Source: JAWKXU01 sp964468045 (lineage in GTDB: Bacteria; Pseudomonadota; Alphaproteobacteria; Sphingomonadales; Sphingomonadaceae). Taken from it: 64,000 nt of DNA. Location: the NCBI GenBank assembly GCA_964468045.1, contig CAYXTO010000014.1, forward strand, positions 1 through 64,000. Reading direction: 5' to 3'. Of this stretch, positions 37,601 to 45,927 are shown one piece after another. The stretch's first letter is position 1; each line of letters starts with the position of its first letter. The position numbers were made by a program, and so were the translations under genes. A model generated the notes under the pieces. The model had not been told where the DNA came from, made no database searches, and was given only the letters and a program-made list of their open reading frames with translations.

Positions 37601-38123
37601 CGAAGATCGAGCCGCGCACCGCGAAATCGCCCGCATCCGCCACCGTGTCGGTGCGGGCATAGCCCTGACGCTGGAGCAGCGCGATCAGCGTTTCGCGCCC
37701 GATTTCCAGGCCCGGCTTCAATTCGCGCACGGATTGCCGGATGCGAAAGGGGGTCAATACGCGCTGAAGCAGCGCGTTGACGGTAGTTACCAGCAATTGC
37801 GTTCCGGAATCGCCTGCCTGAAGGCGGTACAGCGCCGAAAGCCTGCGGGCGCTGACCGAATGCGCCGGGCTGGCCCGGTCGTAAGGCAAGCAATCCCAAG
37901 CCGGAAACTCGATCACTTCCAGTTCCGGCGCGAAATAGCCCGCCGCATCGGCCACTGCTCGCATGGCCGCTTCATCGGGCGCTATGAATATTGCGCGTCC
38001 GCCCTTCGACCTGGCATGAGCGGCCCGAGCCAGGTCCGCGAGCACAAGCGGTTGTGCGCCCCGCGCCAGGGAGGCGAGGGTCAGCGGCAGGCGGGCAGTC
38101 AGGATACGGGAAAGATCGGGCAT
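34635..38123 (-). CDS. mfd: transcription-repair coupling factor Mfd
   Basis: The 1162-residue ATPase removes RNA polymerase stalled at lesions and recruits UvrA. In order: a UvrB-like N-terminus, the RNA-polymerase-interacting domain (PGDLVVHMEHGIGRYAGL), the helicase with Walker A CGDVGFGKTEVALRAAF and DEEQRFGVNHKEKL, TATPIPRTLQMA, and a C-terminal TRCF domain (QITVDAPIMIPEEYV). Full family length. It is 37 bases downstream of sdhE on the same strand. Confidence 0.97.
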   Translation of the reverse strand: MPDLSRILTARLPLTLASLARGAQPLVLADLARAAHARSKGGRAIFIAPDEAAMRAVADAAGYFAPELEVIEFPAWDCLPYDRASPAHSVSARRLSALYRLQAGDSGTQLLVTTVNALLQRVLTPFRIRQSVRELKPGLEIGRETLIALLQRQGYARTDTVADAGDFAVRGSIFDIYPSGLEGGLRLDFFGDELESLRLFDPNTQRTTGVIDSHLLLPASEALLDEETIKRFRTRYREMFGANATGDPLYQAVSDGRRLAGMEHWLPLFEERLDTLFDHLSKDDVVVIDNSALSAGEERLSDIADYHTARSETAGQAAGSYRPLATDALYLSQQEFNARLEEWPVHRAGIFAEPESERVLDFGFASSRDFGAERARGDNVYEAAANHLAALGKAGKKPLLAAYSSGSRARIASILGEAGAEVRLADTWQDALGLAARGKPVAMVLPLETGFANDELELVTEQDILGDRLVRRRKRKKDSDAFLAELSALHPGDLVVHMEHGIGRYAGLESIQVGKSPHDCVMLEYAGGDKLYIPVENIDVLSRYGSSEESVPLDRLGGEAWQRRRARLKERIQQIAHELMRTAALRALKSAPALLAEEAIYNQFIDRFPWQETEDQERAIEDVLGDLGEGKPMDRLVCGDVGFGKTEVALRAAFVAAMSGQQVAVIAPTTLLARQHYANFVERFAGFPIRIGRLSRLVPAKEASQTREGLTDGTVDIVIGTHALLSKSVKFKRLGLVVVDEEQRFGVNHKEKLKQLRNDVHVLTLTATPIPRTLQMAMSGLRELSTIQTPPVDRLAVRTYVMEWDDMVMREALLREHHRGGQSFLIVPRIADIADIEEWLRQSVPEVKTVTAHGQMAASEVEERMSAFYERQYDVLLSTTIVESGLDIPSANTIIIHRADRFGLAQLYQLRGRVGRAKLRAYAYLTYPRDQALSEVAEKRLKVLGDLDSLGAGFQLASHDLDIRGAGNLLGDEQSGHIREVGFELYQSMLEDAILAAKAGENGLERDSSGLSPQITVDAPIMIPEEYVPDLAVRMALYRRLNDARDHAEIESLAAEMIDRFGALPGPTGNLIKLIEIKHQAILANIAKIDVGARGTLVTFHKDDFPDPAGLIAYVERLKGTAKLRPDMKLMINRAWGDPKSRLNGLVQLTKGLSGIVRKAAR

Positions 38124-38160
38124 GCTTGATCGGAAGCTGTAAACGCCGGGACCGTTCCCG

Positions 38161-38442
38161 TCAGCGCGGAATTTCTACGTAGTCGAGCTGTTGCATCAGC
38201 GTCATCTGCTCGCCTGCAAATCGCTCCGGAACCGGCAAGGTGCCCAGCGCCCAGGCCATCACATCGACATCATCCTCTTCCAGCAGATCCTCGAACCAGT
38301 CGATTTCGGCTGCACCCCATTGGGTATGATAGCGGTCGAAGAAACCGCCGATCATATAATCGGCCTCGCGCGTGCCGCGATGCCAGGCGCGAAATTTCAG
38401 GCGAGCGAGACGGGCGGATCCGGAGGCGGAGACAGTAGACAT
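38161..38442 (-). CDS. sdhE: FAD assembly factor SdhE
   Basis: The 93-residue protein flavinylates succinate dehydrogenase. It carries the diagnostic RGTREADYMIGGFF (RGxxE core) and FEDLLEEDDVDVMAW with the YgfY-family helical pattern. ATG 38442 gives normal length. It has no clear Shine-Dalgarno; its leader instead contains an inverted repeat ending two bases before the start. A GTG at 38484 is an alternative. It precedes mfd, an arrangement I recall as common in alphaproteobacteria. Confidence 0.92.
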   Translation of the reverse strand: MSTVSASGSARLARLKFRAWHRGTREADYMIGGFFDRYHTQWGAAEIDWFEDLLEEDDVDVMAWALGTLPVPERFAGEQMTLMQQLDYVEIPR

Positions 38443-38444
38443 GA

Positions 38445-38482
38445 GGGTTGCCGGTAAGCCAGGTAACGTTGGCAGGCAACCC
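38445..38482 (-). promoter_or_regulatory. inverted repeat in the sdhE leader
   Basis: GGGTTGCC at 38445-38452 and GGCAACCC at 38475-38482 are perfect 8-base complements separated by 22 bases. On the transcribed strand the 3' arm ends two bases before the sdhE ATG. It could end the upstream transcript or limit ribosome access to sdhE. Confidence 0.4.
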
Positions 38483-38492
38483 ACCCGTCAGC

Positions 38493-38897
38493 CTATTTTC
38501 CACGCAGGGCGGCAAGAATTTCCGGGGCCGGCCTGCCGATCAGATCCTTGGACAGTTCGCCTTGCAGGGCCGATTCCAGCTGCTTGTGAAAATGGCGACG
38601 CAATTCGCCCAGCGTGCGCGGGGCCGCGATCACCACCAGCCTTTCGATCTTGTGATCCAGAACCTGCCGGTTCAGCCAGTCCGCGACAGCGGCGGCATGA
38701 GCGTCTTCATCCAGCAAATGGCCGGTCGGATTGCCGGAGCTGGAATAGGGATGCGCACCGGCGCCCTTGTTGTGCTTGTCCAGCTTGGGGGTGGGGAGCG
38801 GCGCAAGCTGTGGCTCCGCCTCGTTTCCGGCATTCCTGAACAATTCAAACCGCTTGCCGTCGACCAATGCGATGATGGTGCCGTGGGCCAGTAACAT
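38493..38897 (-). CDS. host-attachment-protein family protein
   Basis: The 134-residue protein resembles the family named for an Agrobacterium protein required for attachment to host cells: LLAHGTIIALVDGKRFELFRN at the N-terminus, the HLLDEDAHAAAVADWLN helix, and LVVIAAPRTLGELRRHF followed by LSKDLIGRPAPEIL. The fold resembles an archaeal release factor-like or RNase H-like domain, and true function is unclear. No signal peptide. It is divergent from recG, with 111 bases between them. Confidence 0.85.
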   Translation of the reverse strand: MLLAHGTIIALVDGKRFELFRNAGNEAEPQLAPLPTPKLDKHNKGAGAHPYSSSGNPTGHLLDEDAHAAAVADWLNRQVLDHKIERLVVIAAPRTLGELRRHFHKQLESALQGELSKDLIGRPAPEILAALRGK

Positions 38898-39008
38898 GCA
38901 ATGACTCCTGTCTTGTTACGATGACCTGCCTTTCGCCATAGCATGAGCGCCGAACAATGCGCTGTGTCAAATCTGGCGATTTCCCCGCGAACCTGTCTAT
39001 GAGGGGCC

Positions 39009-41066
39009 ATGCGGCCCGAATGCCTCAATCCTGTCTTTGCGGAAACCGACAGTCTCGAGGGTGTCGGGCCGAAGCTGCGCAAGCCGCTTGAAAAGCTCGG
39101 GCTGACCCGGCTGCGGGATCTGGCATACCATCTGCCGGATCGCTTCGTGCAGCGGCGCGCCGTGACAAATCTCGACGAAGCGTCGGTGGGGGAACAGATC
39201 GTGGTTGCGCTGACGCCCACCGAGCACCGCTCTGCGTCGGGGCGGGGGCCCTATCGGGTGCTGGCGCAGGATACAGTGGGAAACATCTGCGCGCTGACCT
39301 ATTTCGGGCGCGCATCCTACACCGCGAAGAAGCAGCTCCCGATCGGGGAGACTCGCTGGGTGGCGGGCAAGCTCGATCAATATGGGCAGATGCTGCAGAT
39401 CGTGCATCCCGATCATGTCGCGGAGGAAAGCAGCGCGATGCTCGGCCAGCTCTGCGAGCCGGTCTATGCGCTTTCCGAAGGGCTGACCCAGCCACGCATC
39501 GCCGCTCTGACCCAGCAGGCGCTGGGGCGGTTGCCTGAATTGCCGGAATGGATCGAGCCGGGCCTGCTGGCCAAGATGCAATGGCCGGTCTGGCGCGATG
39601 CGTTGCTGCTGGCGCACAAGGGGGAGCATCCGGCGGCGCGCGATCGTCTGGCCTATGACGAGCTGCTCGCAAACAGCCTTGCCCTGATGCTGGTGCGCGA
39701 CGCCAATCGCAGCCGCAAGGGAACGCCGCTTACGGGCGACAATTCGCTCAGGGCGAAGCTGGATTTGCCGTTTCCGCTCACTGGCGCCCAGCGCCGCTCG
39801 ATATACGAGATCGAAGGTGACATGGCTCAGGGTGCGCCGATGCTGCGCCTGCTGCAGGGCGACGTCGGCGCGGGCAAGACAGTGGTCGCGCTGGAAGCGA
39901 TGCTGCTGGCGGTGGAGGCGGGCGCCCAGGCCGCCATGCTGGCCCCGACCGAGATTCTCGCCCGCCAGCATTACCAGACCTTGCGGGGCCTTGCCGCGCC
40001 GACCGGGGTGAACATCGCGCTGCTGACCGGGCGGGACAAGGGCAAGGCACGTGAGTCGATCCTGATGGGCCTGATGGATGGCAGCATCGACATCGTCGTG
40101 GGTACCCATGCGATTTTCCAGGAGAGCGTGAGCTATCGCAATCTCGCGCTGGTGGTGATCGACGAGCAGCATCGCTTCGGCGTGGGCCAGCGGCTGATGC
40201 TCACGCAGAAGGGCAAGCGCACGCCGCACTGCCTCGCCATGACGGCGACCCCTATCCCGCGCACCCTGACGCTGGCGCAATATGGCGAGATGGATGTGTC
40301 TCGGCTCGATGAGATGCCTCCCGGCCGCCAGCCGATCGACACGCGCGTGATTGCCGTGGATCGGCTGGCCGATGTGGCGGCCGGGGTCGAACGGCATATC
40401 GCAGGCGGCCAGCAGGCCTATTGGGTCTGCCCCATGGTGCGCGACAGCGAAACGGAGGATCTGGCGGCCGCTGAGGCGCGTTTTGCGTCCCTCAAGGGCC
40501 GGTTCGGTGACGCTGTGGTCCTTGTGCATGGCCAGCTCAAGCCGGAAATCAAGGACGCCGCCATGGAGCGTTTCGCCAGCGGCGATGCGCGCGTACTGAT
40601 CGCGACCACGGTGATCGAGGTAGGGGTGGATGTTCCCAATGCCACGCTGATGGTGATCGAGCAGGCGGAGCGTTTCGGCCTTGCCCAGCTGCATCAGCTG
40701 CGAGGCAGGGTGGGGCGCGGCTCGGAGAAATCGGTGTGCCTTCTCTTGCGCGGGGAGCAGCTTTCCGAAACCGCGCGGCAGCGCCTGGCCTTGATGCGAG
40801 AGACGCAGGATGGCTTCCGCTTGGCCGAGGAGGACCTGAAGCTGCGCGGCGGCGGGGAGCTGCTCGGGACCCGGCAATCGGGCGATACGCCGTTCAATGT
40901 CGCCAACCTAGAGCAGATCCAGCGGTTGCTGCCACTGGCCCATGACGATGCCCGCCTGCTGGTGGAACGGGATGGCGGCCTTTCCAGCCCGCGCGGGGAA
41001 GCGGCGCGGATCCTGCTCTATCTGTTCGAGCGGGACTGGGGCGTGCAGCTGCTGCGGGGCGGTTAG
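39009..41066 (+). CDS. recG: ATP-dependent DNA helicase RecG
   Basis: The 685-residue helicase remodels stalled forks and Holliday junctions. Features: a wedge/OB-fold N-terminal region starting GVGPKLRKPLEKLG, then Walker A QGDVGAGKTVVALEA, motif II DEQHRFGVGQRL, TATPIPRTLTLA, and motif VI QLRGRVGRG. Full length. Convergent with the downstream GST gene. Confidence 0.97.
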   Translation: MRPECLNPVFAETDSLEGVGPKLRKPLEKLGLTRLRDLAYHLPDRFVQRRAVTNLDEASVGEQIVVALTPTEHRSASGRGPYRVLAQDTVGNICALTYFGRASYTAKKQLPIGETRWVAGKLDQYGQMLQIVHPDHVAEESSAMLGQLCEPVYALSEGLTQPRIAALTQQALGRLPELPEWIEPGLLAKMQWPVWRDALLLAHKGEHPAARDRLAYDELLANSLALMLVRDANRSRKGTPLTGDNSLRAKLDLPFPLTGAQRRSIYEIEGDMAQGAPMLRLLQGDVGAGKTVVALEAMLLAVEAGAQAAMLAPTEILARQHYQTLRGLAAPTGVNIALLTGRDKGKARESILMGLMDGSIDIVVGTHAIFQESVSYRNLALVVIDEQHRFGVGQRLMLTQKGKRTPHCLAMTATPIPRTLTLAQYGEMDVSRLDEMPPGRQPIDTRVIAVDRLADVAAGVERHIAGGQQAYWVCPMVRDSETEDLAAAEARFASLKGRFGDAVVLVHGQLKPEIKDAAMERFASGDARVLIATTVIEVGVDVPNATLMVIEQAERFGLAQLHQLRGRVGRGSEKSVCLLLRGEQLSETARQRLALMRETQDGFRLAEEDLKLRGGGELLGTRQSGDTPFNVANLEQIQRLLPLAHDDARLLVERDGGLSSPRGEAARILLYLFERDWGVQLLRGG

Positions 41067-41075
41067 CAGGCGGCC

Positions 41076-41798
41076 TCAGGCGCCGCTCACGATCACGTGC
41101 TTGAGCAGGCCGTTCTGCGGGAAGATCGCAGTGCCGAGCTCATTGCGCTCATATCCCATATCGATGGCCAGACCCTTGGCATAGGCAGCTCTTACGGCCG
41201 CGCGATCCGCGATCTTCTCGACCCATCGCTTGATGTTCGGGAAATTGTCCGCTCCGCCGCGCGGCTCCATGTAGATCATCCAGGGAAAGCAGGCCATGTC
41301 GGCGATGGAATATGCGCCGGCGAGATATTCCTGCTCGGCCAGCCTTCGATCCATCAGCCTCCACAGGCCTTCCCAGATGTTCGAGAAGCGGTTCAGCGCA
41401 TAGCTGTGATCCATTTCCGGGGCGATCCTCGGTGCCCATCGGGTGAAGTGCCATTGCTGGCCGCCGATCGGGCCAATTCCAGCCATCTGCCAATAGAGCC
41501 ATTGCTTAACGTCATAGCGGGAACGGGTCTCCTTCGGCAGGAAAAGTCCGGTCTTGTCGGACAGATATTCAAGGATCGCGCCGGACTCGAAGATGACGAT
41601 CGGGTCGCCGCCGTCATCCGGATCGTTATCACGCAGCACGGGTAATCTGGGGCTCGGGGAATGGGCGATATTCTCCGGCACGAGGTGCTCGCCCTGGCTG
41701 ATGTCGACCGGGCAAAGCCGATAGTCCAGCCCCATTTCCTCCAGCGCTATGGTCGCCTTGTACACATTGGGGCTGGTCACGAAGAACAGATCGAGCAT
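41076..41798 (-). CDS. glutathione S-transferase (YfcG-like)
   Basis: The 240-residue protein starts with a thioredoxin fold (MLDLFFVTSPNVYKATIALEE, conserved T/N-Y pair), has PRLPVLRDND, FESGAILEYLS for glutathione gamma-Glu recognition, and a long C-terminal helical domain with the WQMAGIGPIGGQ motif. Related E. coli YfcG and YghU are disulphide-bond oxidoreductases. It is 65 bases downstream of the P450 on the same strand and may belong to that cluster. Confidence 0.9.
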   Translation of the reverse strand: MLDLFFVTSPNVYKATIALEEMGLDYRLCPVDISQGEHLVPENIAHSPSPRLPVLRDNDPDDGGDPIVIFESGAILEYLSDKTGLFLPKETRSRYDVKQWLYWQMAGIGPIGGQQWHFTRWAPRIAPEMDHSYALNRFSNIWEGLWRLMDRRLAEQEYLAGAYSIADMACFPWMIYMEPRGGADNFPNIKRWVEKIADRAAVRAAYAKGLAIDMGYERNELGTAIFPQNGLLKHVIVSGA

Positions 41799-41863
41799 TG
41801 TCGTGCGGGTTCCCGGGGTTTTACCGTCAGTTGCCCGAACAGGTAGCAGCCTGCATGTCCAAC

Positions 41864-43075
41864 TCAAGCGGCAAGCGACTGGTTTACCCGGCTCGGTTCG
41901 AACAGGATCGGGACTTCGTGCATGCCGCCAACCTGCCCGGAGACCCAGCGGGTGGGACGTTCGGGATCAAGCTCGAATTCCGGAATGCGCACGAGGAAGC
42001 GTTCGATCATCGCAACGGCTTCGACCTTGGCCAGATAGGCGCCCAGGCAATGGTGGATGCCGATCCCGAATGCGAAGTGGTGATTGGGCTTGCGATCCGG
42101 GATGAACCGGTCCGGGTGGGGGAACTGGCGGGGATCGCGGTTCGTGATCTGGTGGATCAATCCCACGATCTGTCCGGGCTGCAAATCGACCCCGGCGACG
42201 GTGATCGGATTGACCACTTCTCGAAAGATGCAGGCAGGGCCGTCGAGCCGCAGGAACTCTTCGACAGCGTTGGGGATCAGTTCCGGCTTGCGGGCCAGTT
42301 GCCGCCGCAACTCCTTGTCCCATGCCAGACGATAGAAGCAGTTCGCGAGGAAACGCAGCGTGTTGTCGAAGCCGCCGAGCAGCAGCACGGTGAAGAAATC
42401 CAGCAGTTCCTCATCGTTCAGGCGCTGACCGTCATATTCGCTGTTGATGATTTCGCTCAGAAGCCCGTCGTTCGGTTCCTTGCGCCGCAATTCCACGGTT
42501 TCCCGCCAATAGGCTTCCATCTCCTTCATGACCGGCGCGGCGGCTTCGGGATCGGTCGCGCCTTCCACCATCGCATGAACGAAGCGCCGGAATTTGGAAG
42601 CGTCATCCATCGACAGGCCGACGATCGCGCAGAAGGCGTAGCCAGGCATCGGATCGGTTGCCTCGCATACGTCGATCCTGCCCTTGTCGATCACGCGGTC
42701 GACCAGCATGTCGGCAATCGCCCGCATGTCGTCCAGCATTCGGTTGGCGCGAACCTTGGTGAAGGGGGCCTGCACCATTCGGCGATAGTGGGTGTGGTCA
42801 GGTTCGTCCTGGCCGGAAAGCATAAACTGCTTGCCGCTTGGCGTCGAATATTGCGGGAAAGTCACTGCGGAGTTGGAGAAATCCACCGTGTTCTGGTGGA
42901 TTTCCCGGCTGACCTGCCAGCCGGTGACCACCCAGAAGCCGCCATGCGCGTCGCTCCATCCGATCTCCCGGCCGGCGGCGAGCGCTTCGTCCCGCACCAT
43001 TTCGAAATATTCGTAGGGGGTGCCATCGGGCCCGAGCGGGGTGGCGTAATGGTCGAAGCTGGAAACAAGGCTCAT
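41864..43075 (-). CDS. cytochrome P450
   Basis: The 403-residue soluble bacterial P450 has all main landmarks: K-helix ExxR in EEFLRLDGP, PDRFIPDR, and the haem loop FAFGIGIHHCLG with thiolate Cys343. The I-helix reads LLLGGFDNTL; the acid Asp237 is retained but the usual oxygen-activating Thr is Asn238. P450cin (CYP176A1) is a known bacterial P450 with Asn at this site. GAGGATC precedes ATG 43075. It lies 10 bases after the dioxygenase gene. No ferredoxin is adjacent. Confidence 0.95.
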   Translation of the reverse strand: MSLVSSFDHYATPLGPDGTPYEYFEMVRDEALAAGREIGWSDAHGGFWVVTGWQVSREIHQNTVDFSNSAVTFPQYSTPSGKQFMLSGQDEPDHTHYRRMVQAPFTKVRANRMLDDMRAIADMLVDRVIDKGRIDVCEATDPMPGYAFCAIVGLSMDDASKFRRFVHAMVEGATDPEAAAPVMKEMEAYWRETVELRRKEPNDGLLSEIINSEYDGQRLNDEELLDFFTVLLLGGFDNTLRFLANCFYRLAWDKELRRQLARKPELIPNAVEEFLRLDGPACIFREVVNPITVAGVDLQPGQIVGLIHQITNRDPRQFPHPDRFIPDRKPNHHFAFGIGIHHCLGAYLAKVEAVAMIERFLVRIPEFELDPERPTRWVSGQVGGMHEVPILFEPSRVNQSLAA

Positions 43076-43085
43076 TGTTTGATCC

Positions 43086-43952
43086 TCAGGCGTTGATTGC
43101 GGTCCGAACGCGTTCCCATTCATCGCTCTTGCAGAGCGGATCGCCCGGATTGAGCCCGCCGAATCCCTTCATCACGATCCGGTCATCGGTGTCCTGGCGC
43201 TGGTTGGAAAATTTGTTCGTTCCCAGATCGCGCTTGCCCGGCAGCGGGCGGAAATAGGCCTCGTCGGAGAAGAAGCGGAAGGTATAGCTGCGGCGCAACT
43301 GGTCGGGCTTGGTCGGTGCGCCGCCATGCAGGCAGCCGGGATGGAAGGCGAGCACGTCACCCCGCTGCATGCTGGTGGAATGGATGTCCCATTTCTCCCT
43401 TTCGGCCTCGATGTTCGGCAGGCGCGGCAGATCCTTCTCGTCATAGAGCGGGGCGGTGAAGTCCGTCGGATCATACATCGATGCGTTGAACAAGGTGCCT
43501 TTGTGCGACTTGCGCACCACTTCCAGCACGTTTTCGGAGTCGAGCGGATCCAGCGGTATCCAGAGGATCAGCAGGCCAGGGCCATAAAAGGGGATGTAGG
43601 ACGTATCCTGATGCCAGGCGGTTCGGCGTGCCCCGCCGGTCTTCTGCCACATCTGCTCCAGATAATAATAGGTGTCGTGCCCCCCGAACAGATCGCGCGC
43701 GATATCGGCCAGACGGGTTTCCGCCATGAGGCGCTGGTACCGCTCACTGCTCCTGATGGTGTTGTCGGTCAGGAAGTAGATCTCGTCCTTGCCGTCGCCA
43801 TACATCCGCTCGGCAAGCTGCTTGTCCGCATTGAAGTGGGCTTCATAGCAGGTCTCGAGCAGGTCCATTTCCTGCTCGTCGAGGGCGCCCGGTATCAGGA
43901 CCACGCCGTCATCCTCGAAGCGTTCGGCGTATTGGGAATATGAACCGCTCAT
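43086..43952 (-). CDS. phytanoyl-CoA dioxygenase-family Fe(II)/2-oxoglutarate oxygenase
   Basis: About 288 residues. The iron-binding facial triad is visible as H114 and D116 in AWHQDTS and distal H209 in HPGCLHGGAP; an Arg near 220-221 in RRSYTFRF is the likely 2-oxoglutarate partner. Members hydroxylate or halogenate varied small molecules. ATG 43952 (preceded by AGGCGAGAG) is preferred, but 43967 is in frame. It is the promoter-proximal gene of the dioxygenase-P450 pair, 172 bases after the AraC gene. Substrate unknown. Confidence 0.9.
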   Translation of the reverse strand: MSGSYSQYAERFEDDGVVLIPGALDEQEMDLLETCYEAHFNADKQLAERMYGDGKDEIYFLTDNTIRSSERYQRLMAETRLADIARDLFGGHDTYYYLEQMWQKTGGARRTAWHQDTSYIPFYGPGLLILWIPLDPLDSENVLEVVRKSHKGTLFNASMYDPTDFTAPLYDEKDLPRLPNIEAEREKWDIHSTSMQRGDVLAFHPGCLHGGAPTKPDQLRRSYTFRFFSDEAYFRPLPGKRDLGTNKFSNQRQDTDDRIVMKGFGGLNPGDPLCKSDEWERVRTAINA

Positions 43953-44124
43953 CTCTCGCCTCGTCATGCCTGTTTTCGTTCAGCACATGCGGCTTGCCGG
44001 CGCCCCTATGACCGCCAGCCTTGCATGCCGCCCGGATTCTATCGCGCAATCGGGCAAGACTATTGGAATTCCGTGCGGAAAACTTGTAAATCCGGCTGCA
44101 TTGGCGGCCATGTCTGAGCAGCGA

Positions 44125-45036
44125 TTAGGACAAGTTCCGATATCGGCGCGGCGACATCCTGTAATGCCGCCGGAAGGCATTGGAAAAATGCGCCTGGTCG
44201 TAGAACCCCAGCGAAAACGCGATTTCAGAGATCGATATTCGCCTTGAAGCGGGAGAACGCAGAAGTTGCGCCGCCCTCTTCATACGCTCGCCATTCACGA
44301 GAGCGGTGAAGGTCGTGCCGTGGGTGGAAAGCACCGTCTGCAGGTTTCTGAGGCTCATTCCCAAGCGATTGGCGACAACTGCGGGCGTGAGATCGTCGGA
44401 GCCGACATGCTCCTGGATCTCCTTTCTTATCTCCTGAAACGTTGCACGAGTTTGTGTTGTGCCGGGCAGGTCGCCCTTGTCGATCACGCAAAGATAGGTC
44501 AGTTCGAGCGAGGCTTCGAGCAGTTCAGCCAGGATGTCCTCGCGCGTGTCTTCCGCGAGATCATGCAGTTTCTCGAGATAGGATCGAAGCAGGATGGTTC
44601 TCGGATCGCTTCGGTTCGATCGCATCCCGGCGATCTGGCCCGAGTTTCCAAGCCTCCTTTCCACCATCTTGCGGGGAAACAGGATCGTCCGTCCGCTTGC
44701 GGCGGTTTGGCAATCGAACGAACCGGCCATGCCGGTATCCCACAGCAGGATGTCGCCCGCCTGCATCGTTGATTCCTGATTTCCGGACAGGAAGCGCAGT
44801 CCGCCCTCGTTGTAGAGCGTGACATATAATCCATCCTCTTCCGAATGGATTATTTCGTTCTCTCCCCGGTGTCCCTCGCAGCCCTGGATTTTCGTATCGA
44901 CGAACAGGCAGTCGCCACGATGGCGATGCTTCTGCGAAATTGCGCAGTCTCCGGGGTTCGAAGGCACGACGCTCCAGCAACTGTGGAACCAGTCGTAGCC
45001 CGCAGAGCAGGCCTGCGCCGTATCCATCTGGAACAT
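44125..45036 (-). CDS. AraC-family transcriptional regulator
   Basis: The 303-residue protein has an N-terminal cupin-like ligand domain (AraC-binding-like, with GDCLFVDTK and MQAGDILLWDTG) and a C-terminal double helix-turn-helix: TPAVVANRLGMSLRNLQTVL, then ISISEIAFSLGFYDQAHFSNAFRRHY and the closing MSPRRYR. GGAGAG sits four bases before ATG 45036. It is likely an activator of the dioxygenase-P450 operon beginning 172 bases downstream on the same strand, responding to a small molecule. Confidence 0.92.
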   Translation of the reverse strand: MFQMDTAQACSAGYDWFHSCWSVVPSNPGDCAISQKHRHRGDCLFVDTKIQGCEGHRGENEIIHSEEDGLYVTLYNEGGLRFLSGNQESTMQAGDILLWDTGMAGSFDCQTAASGRTILFPRKMVERRLGNSGQIAGMRSNRSDPRTILLRSYLEKLHDLAEDTREDILAELLEASLELTYLCVIDKGDLPGTTQTRATFQEIRKEIQEHVGSDDLTPAVVANRLGMSLRNLQTVLSTHGTTFTALVNGERMKRAAQLLRSPASRRISISEIAFSLGFYDQAHFSNAFRRHYRMSPRRYRNLS

Positions 45037-45205
45037 GTCGCTCTCCAACCCATATGCGCATCTTGGAGAGAGCGTCGTCGAGACGTATGCGGATCGCACC
45101 GAAACGCGGCTCACTCACCATCGCGCTTGGAATGGATGCTACCCCGCCGCTTGGCGGTGGTCAACGCGCGGCAGCCTGCCGCCCGGCTGCCTTGCGATCA
45201 GACCT

Positions 45206-45910
45206 CTACAATTGTTCGAACCTAGGTCCGAAATCGGCCAGATCAGGAATGGGAATGCGCGGCTTGCTATCCAGATCTGTGAAATAGGCGCTCAGGTCGT
45301 GGAGACATTTCTGCCGTACCTCCAGCGGCTGATACGGGATGTTGTGGGCGACGAACGGCTCGATCACCTCCATCCCGACGTAGCCCAGGGTGCCCTGGAA
45401 GAGATGCCGCAGCATTCCGTGAACCAGCGGTCCGTGGATGCCGCGCTCGCCCACCATGTCTTCCCGGCCGCCAAGGCTGAATGCCGCGCTGGCCTTCTTT
45501 CCGGCCATCCCGCCGCGTTCGTAGATGGTCTTGCCGCCGTAGAACTCGCCGGAGATGAACACGCGGTCGAACCAGCCTTTCATGATCGCGGGCGTGCCGA
45601 ACCAGAACAGCGGGAAGGTCAGCACGATCAGATCGGCCTGCTTCACCTTCTCGATCTCGGCGACGATATCCGGAGCCAGGGTTCCGGCGTTGAAATTGTG
45701 CCTTTGTTCCAACGCATAAACCAGATGATCGGGATTGCCGCGCTTGCCGAAATCCGCCGGTGACAGGACCGGATTGAACCCCATCCCATAAAGGTCGGAG
45801 TGGATCAGGTCGTGACCGCTGGCGGAAAGGGTTTCGGCAATCCGGTCGCGCATCGCCGTAACGAAGGAATCGCGTTCCGAATGGGCATGGACGAGAAGGG
45901 CTGTAGGCAT
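45206..45910 (-). CDS. NAD(P)H dehydrogenase (quinone) / flavodoxin-fold reductase
   Basis: The 234-residue NQO1/ModaB-type flavoprotein has LLVHAHSERDSFVTAM at the phosphate loop, LIVLTFPLFWFGTPAIMKGWFDRVF, the family signature, and FSLGGREDM. Two-electron quinone or azo reduction with FMN or FAD is expected. It is upstream of the AraC gene on the same strand with 169 featureless bases between them. A perfect short palindrome lies 18 bases before its ATG, suggesting control by its own repressor. Confidence 0.9.
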   Translation of the reverse strand: MPTALLVHAHSERDSFVTAMRDRIAETLSASGHDLIHSDLYGMGFNPVLSPADFGKRGNPDHLVYALEQRHNFNAGTLAPDIVAEIEKVKQADLIVLTFPLFWFGTPAIMKGWFDRVFISGEFYGGKTIYERGGMAGKKASAAFSLGGREDMVGERGIHGPLVHGMLRHLFQGTLGYVGMEVIEPFVAHNIPYQPLEVRQKCLHDLSAYFTDLDSKPRIPIPDLADFGPRFEQL

Positions 45911-45927
45911 CGAGTTCCCCGGAATTT

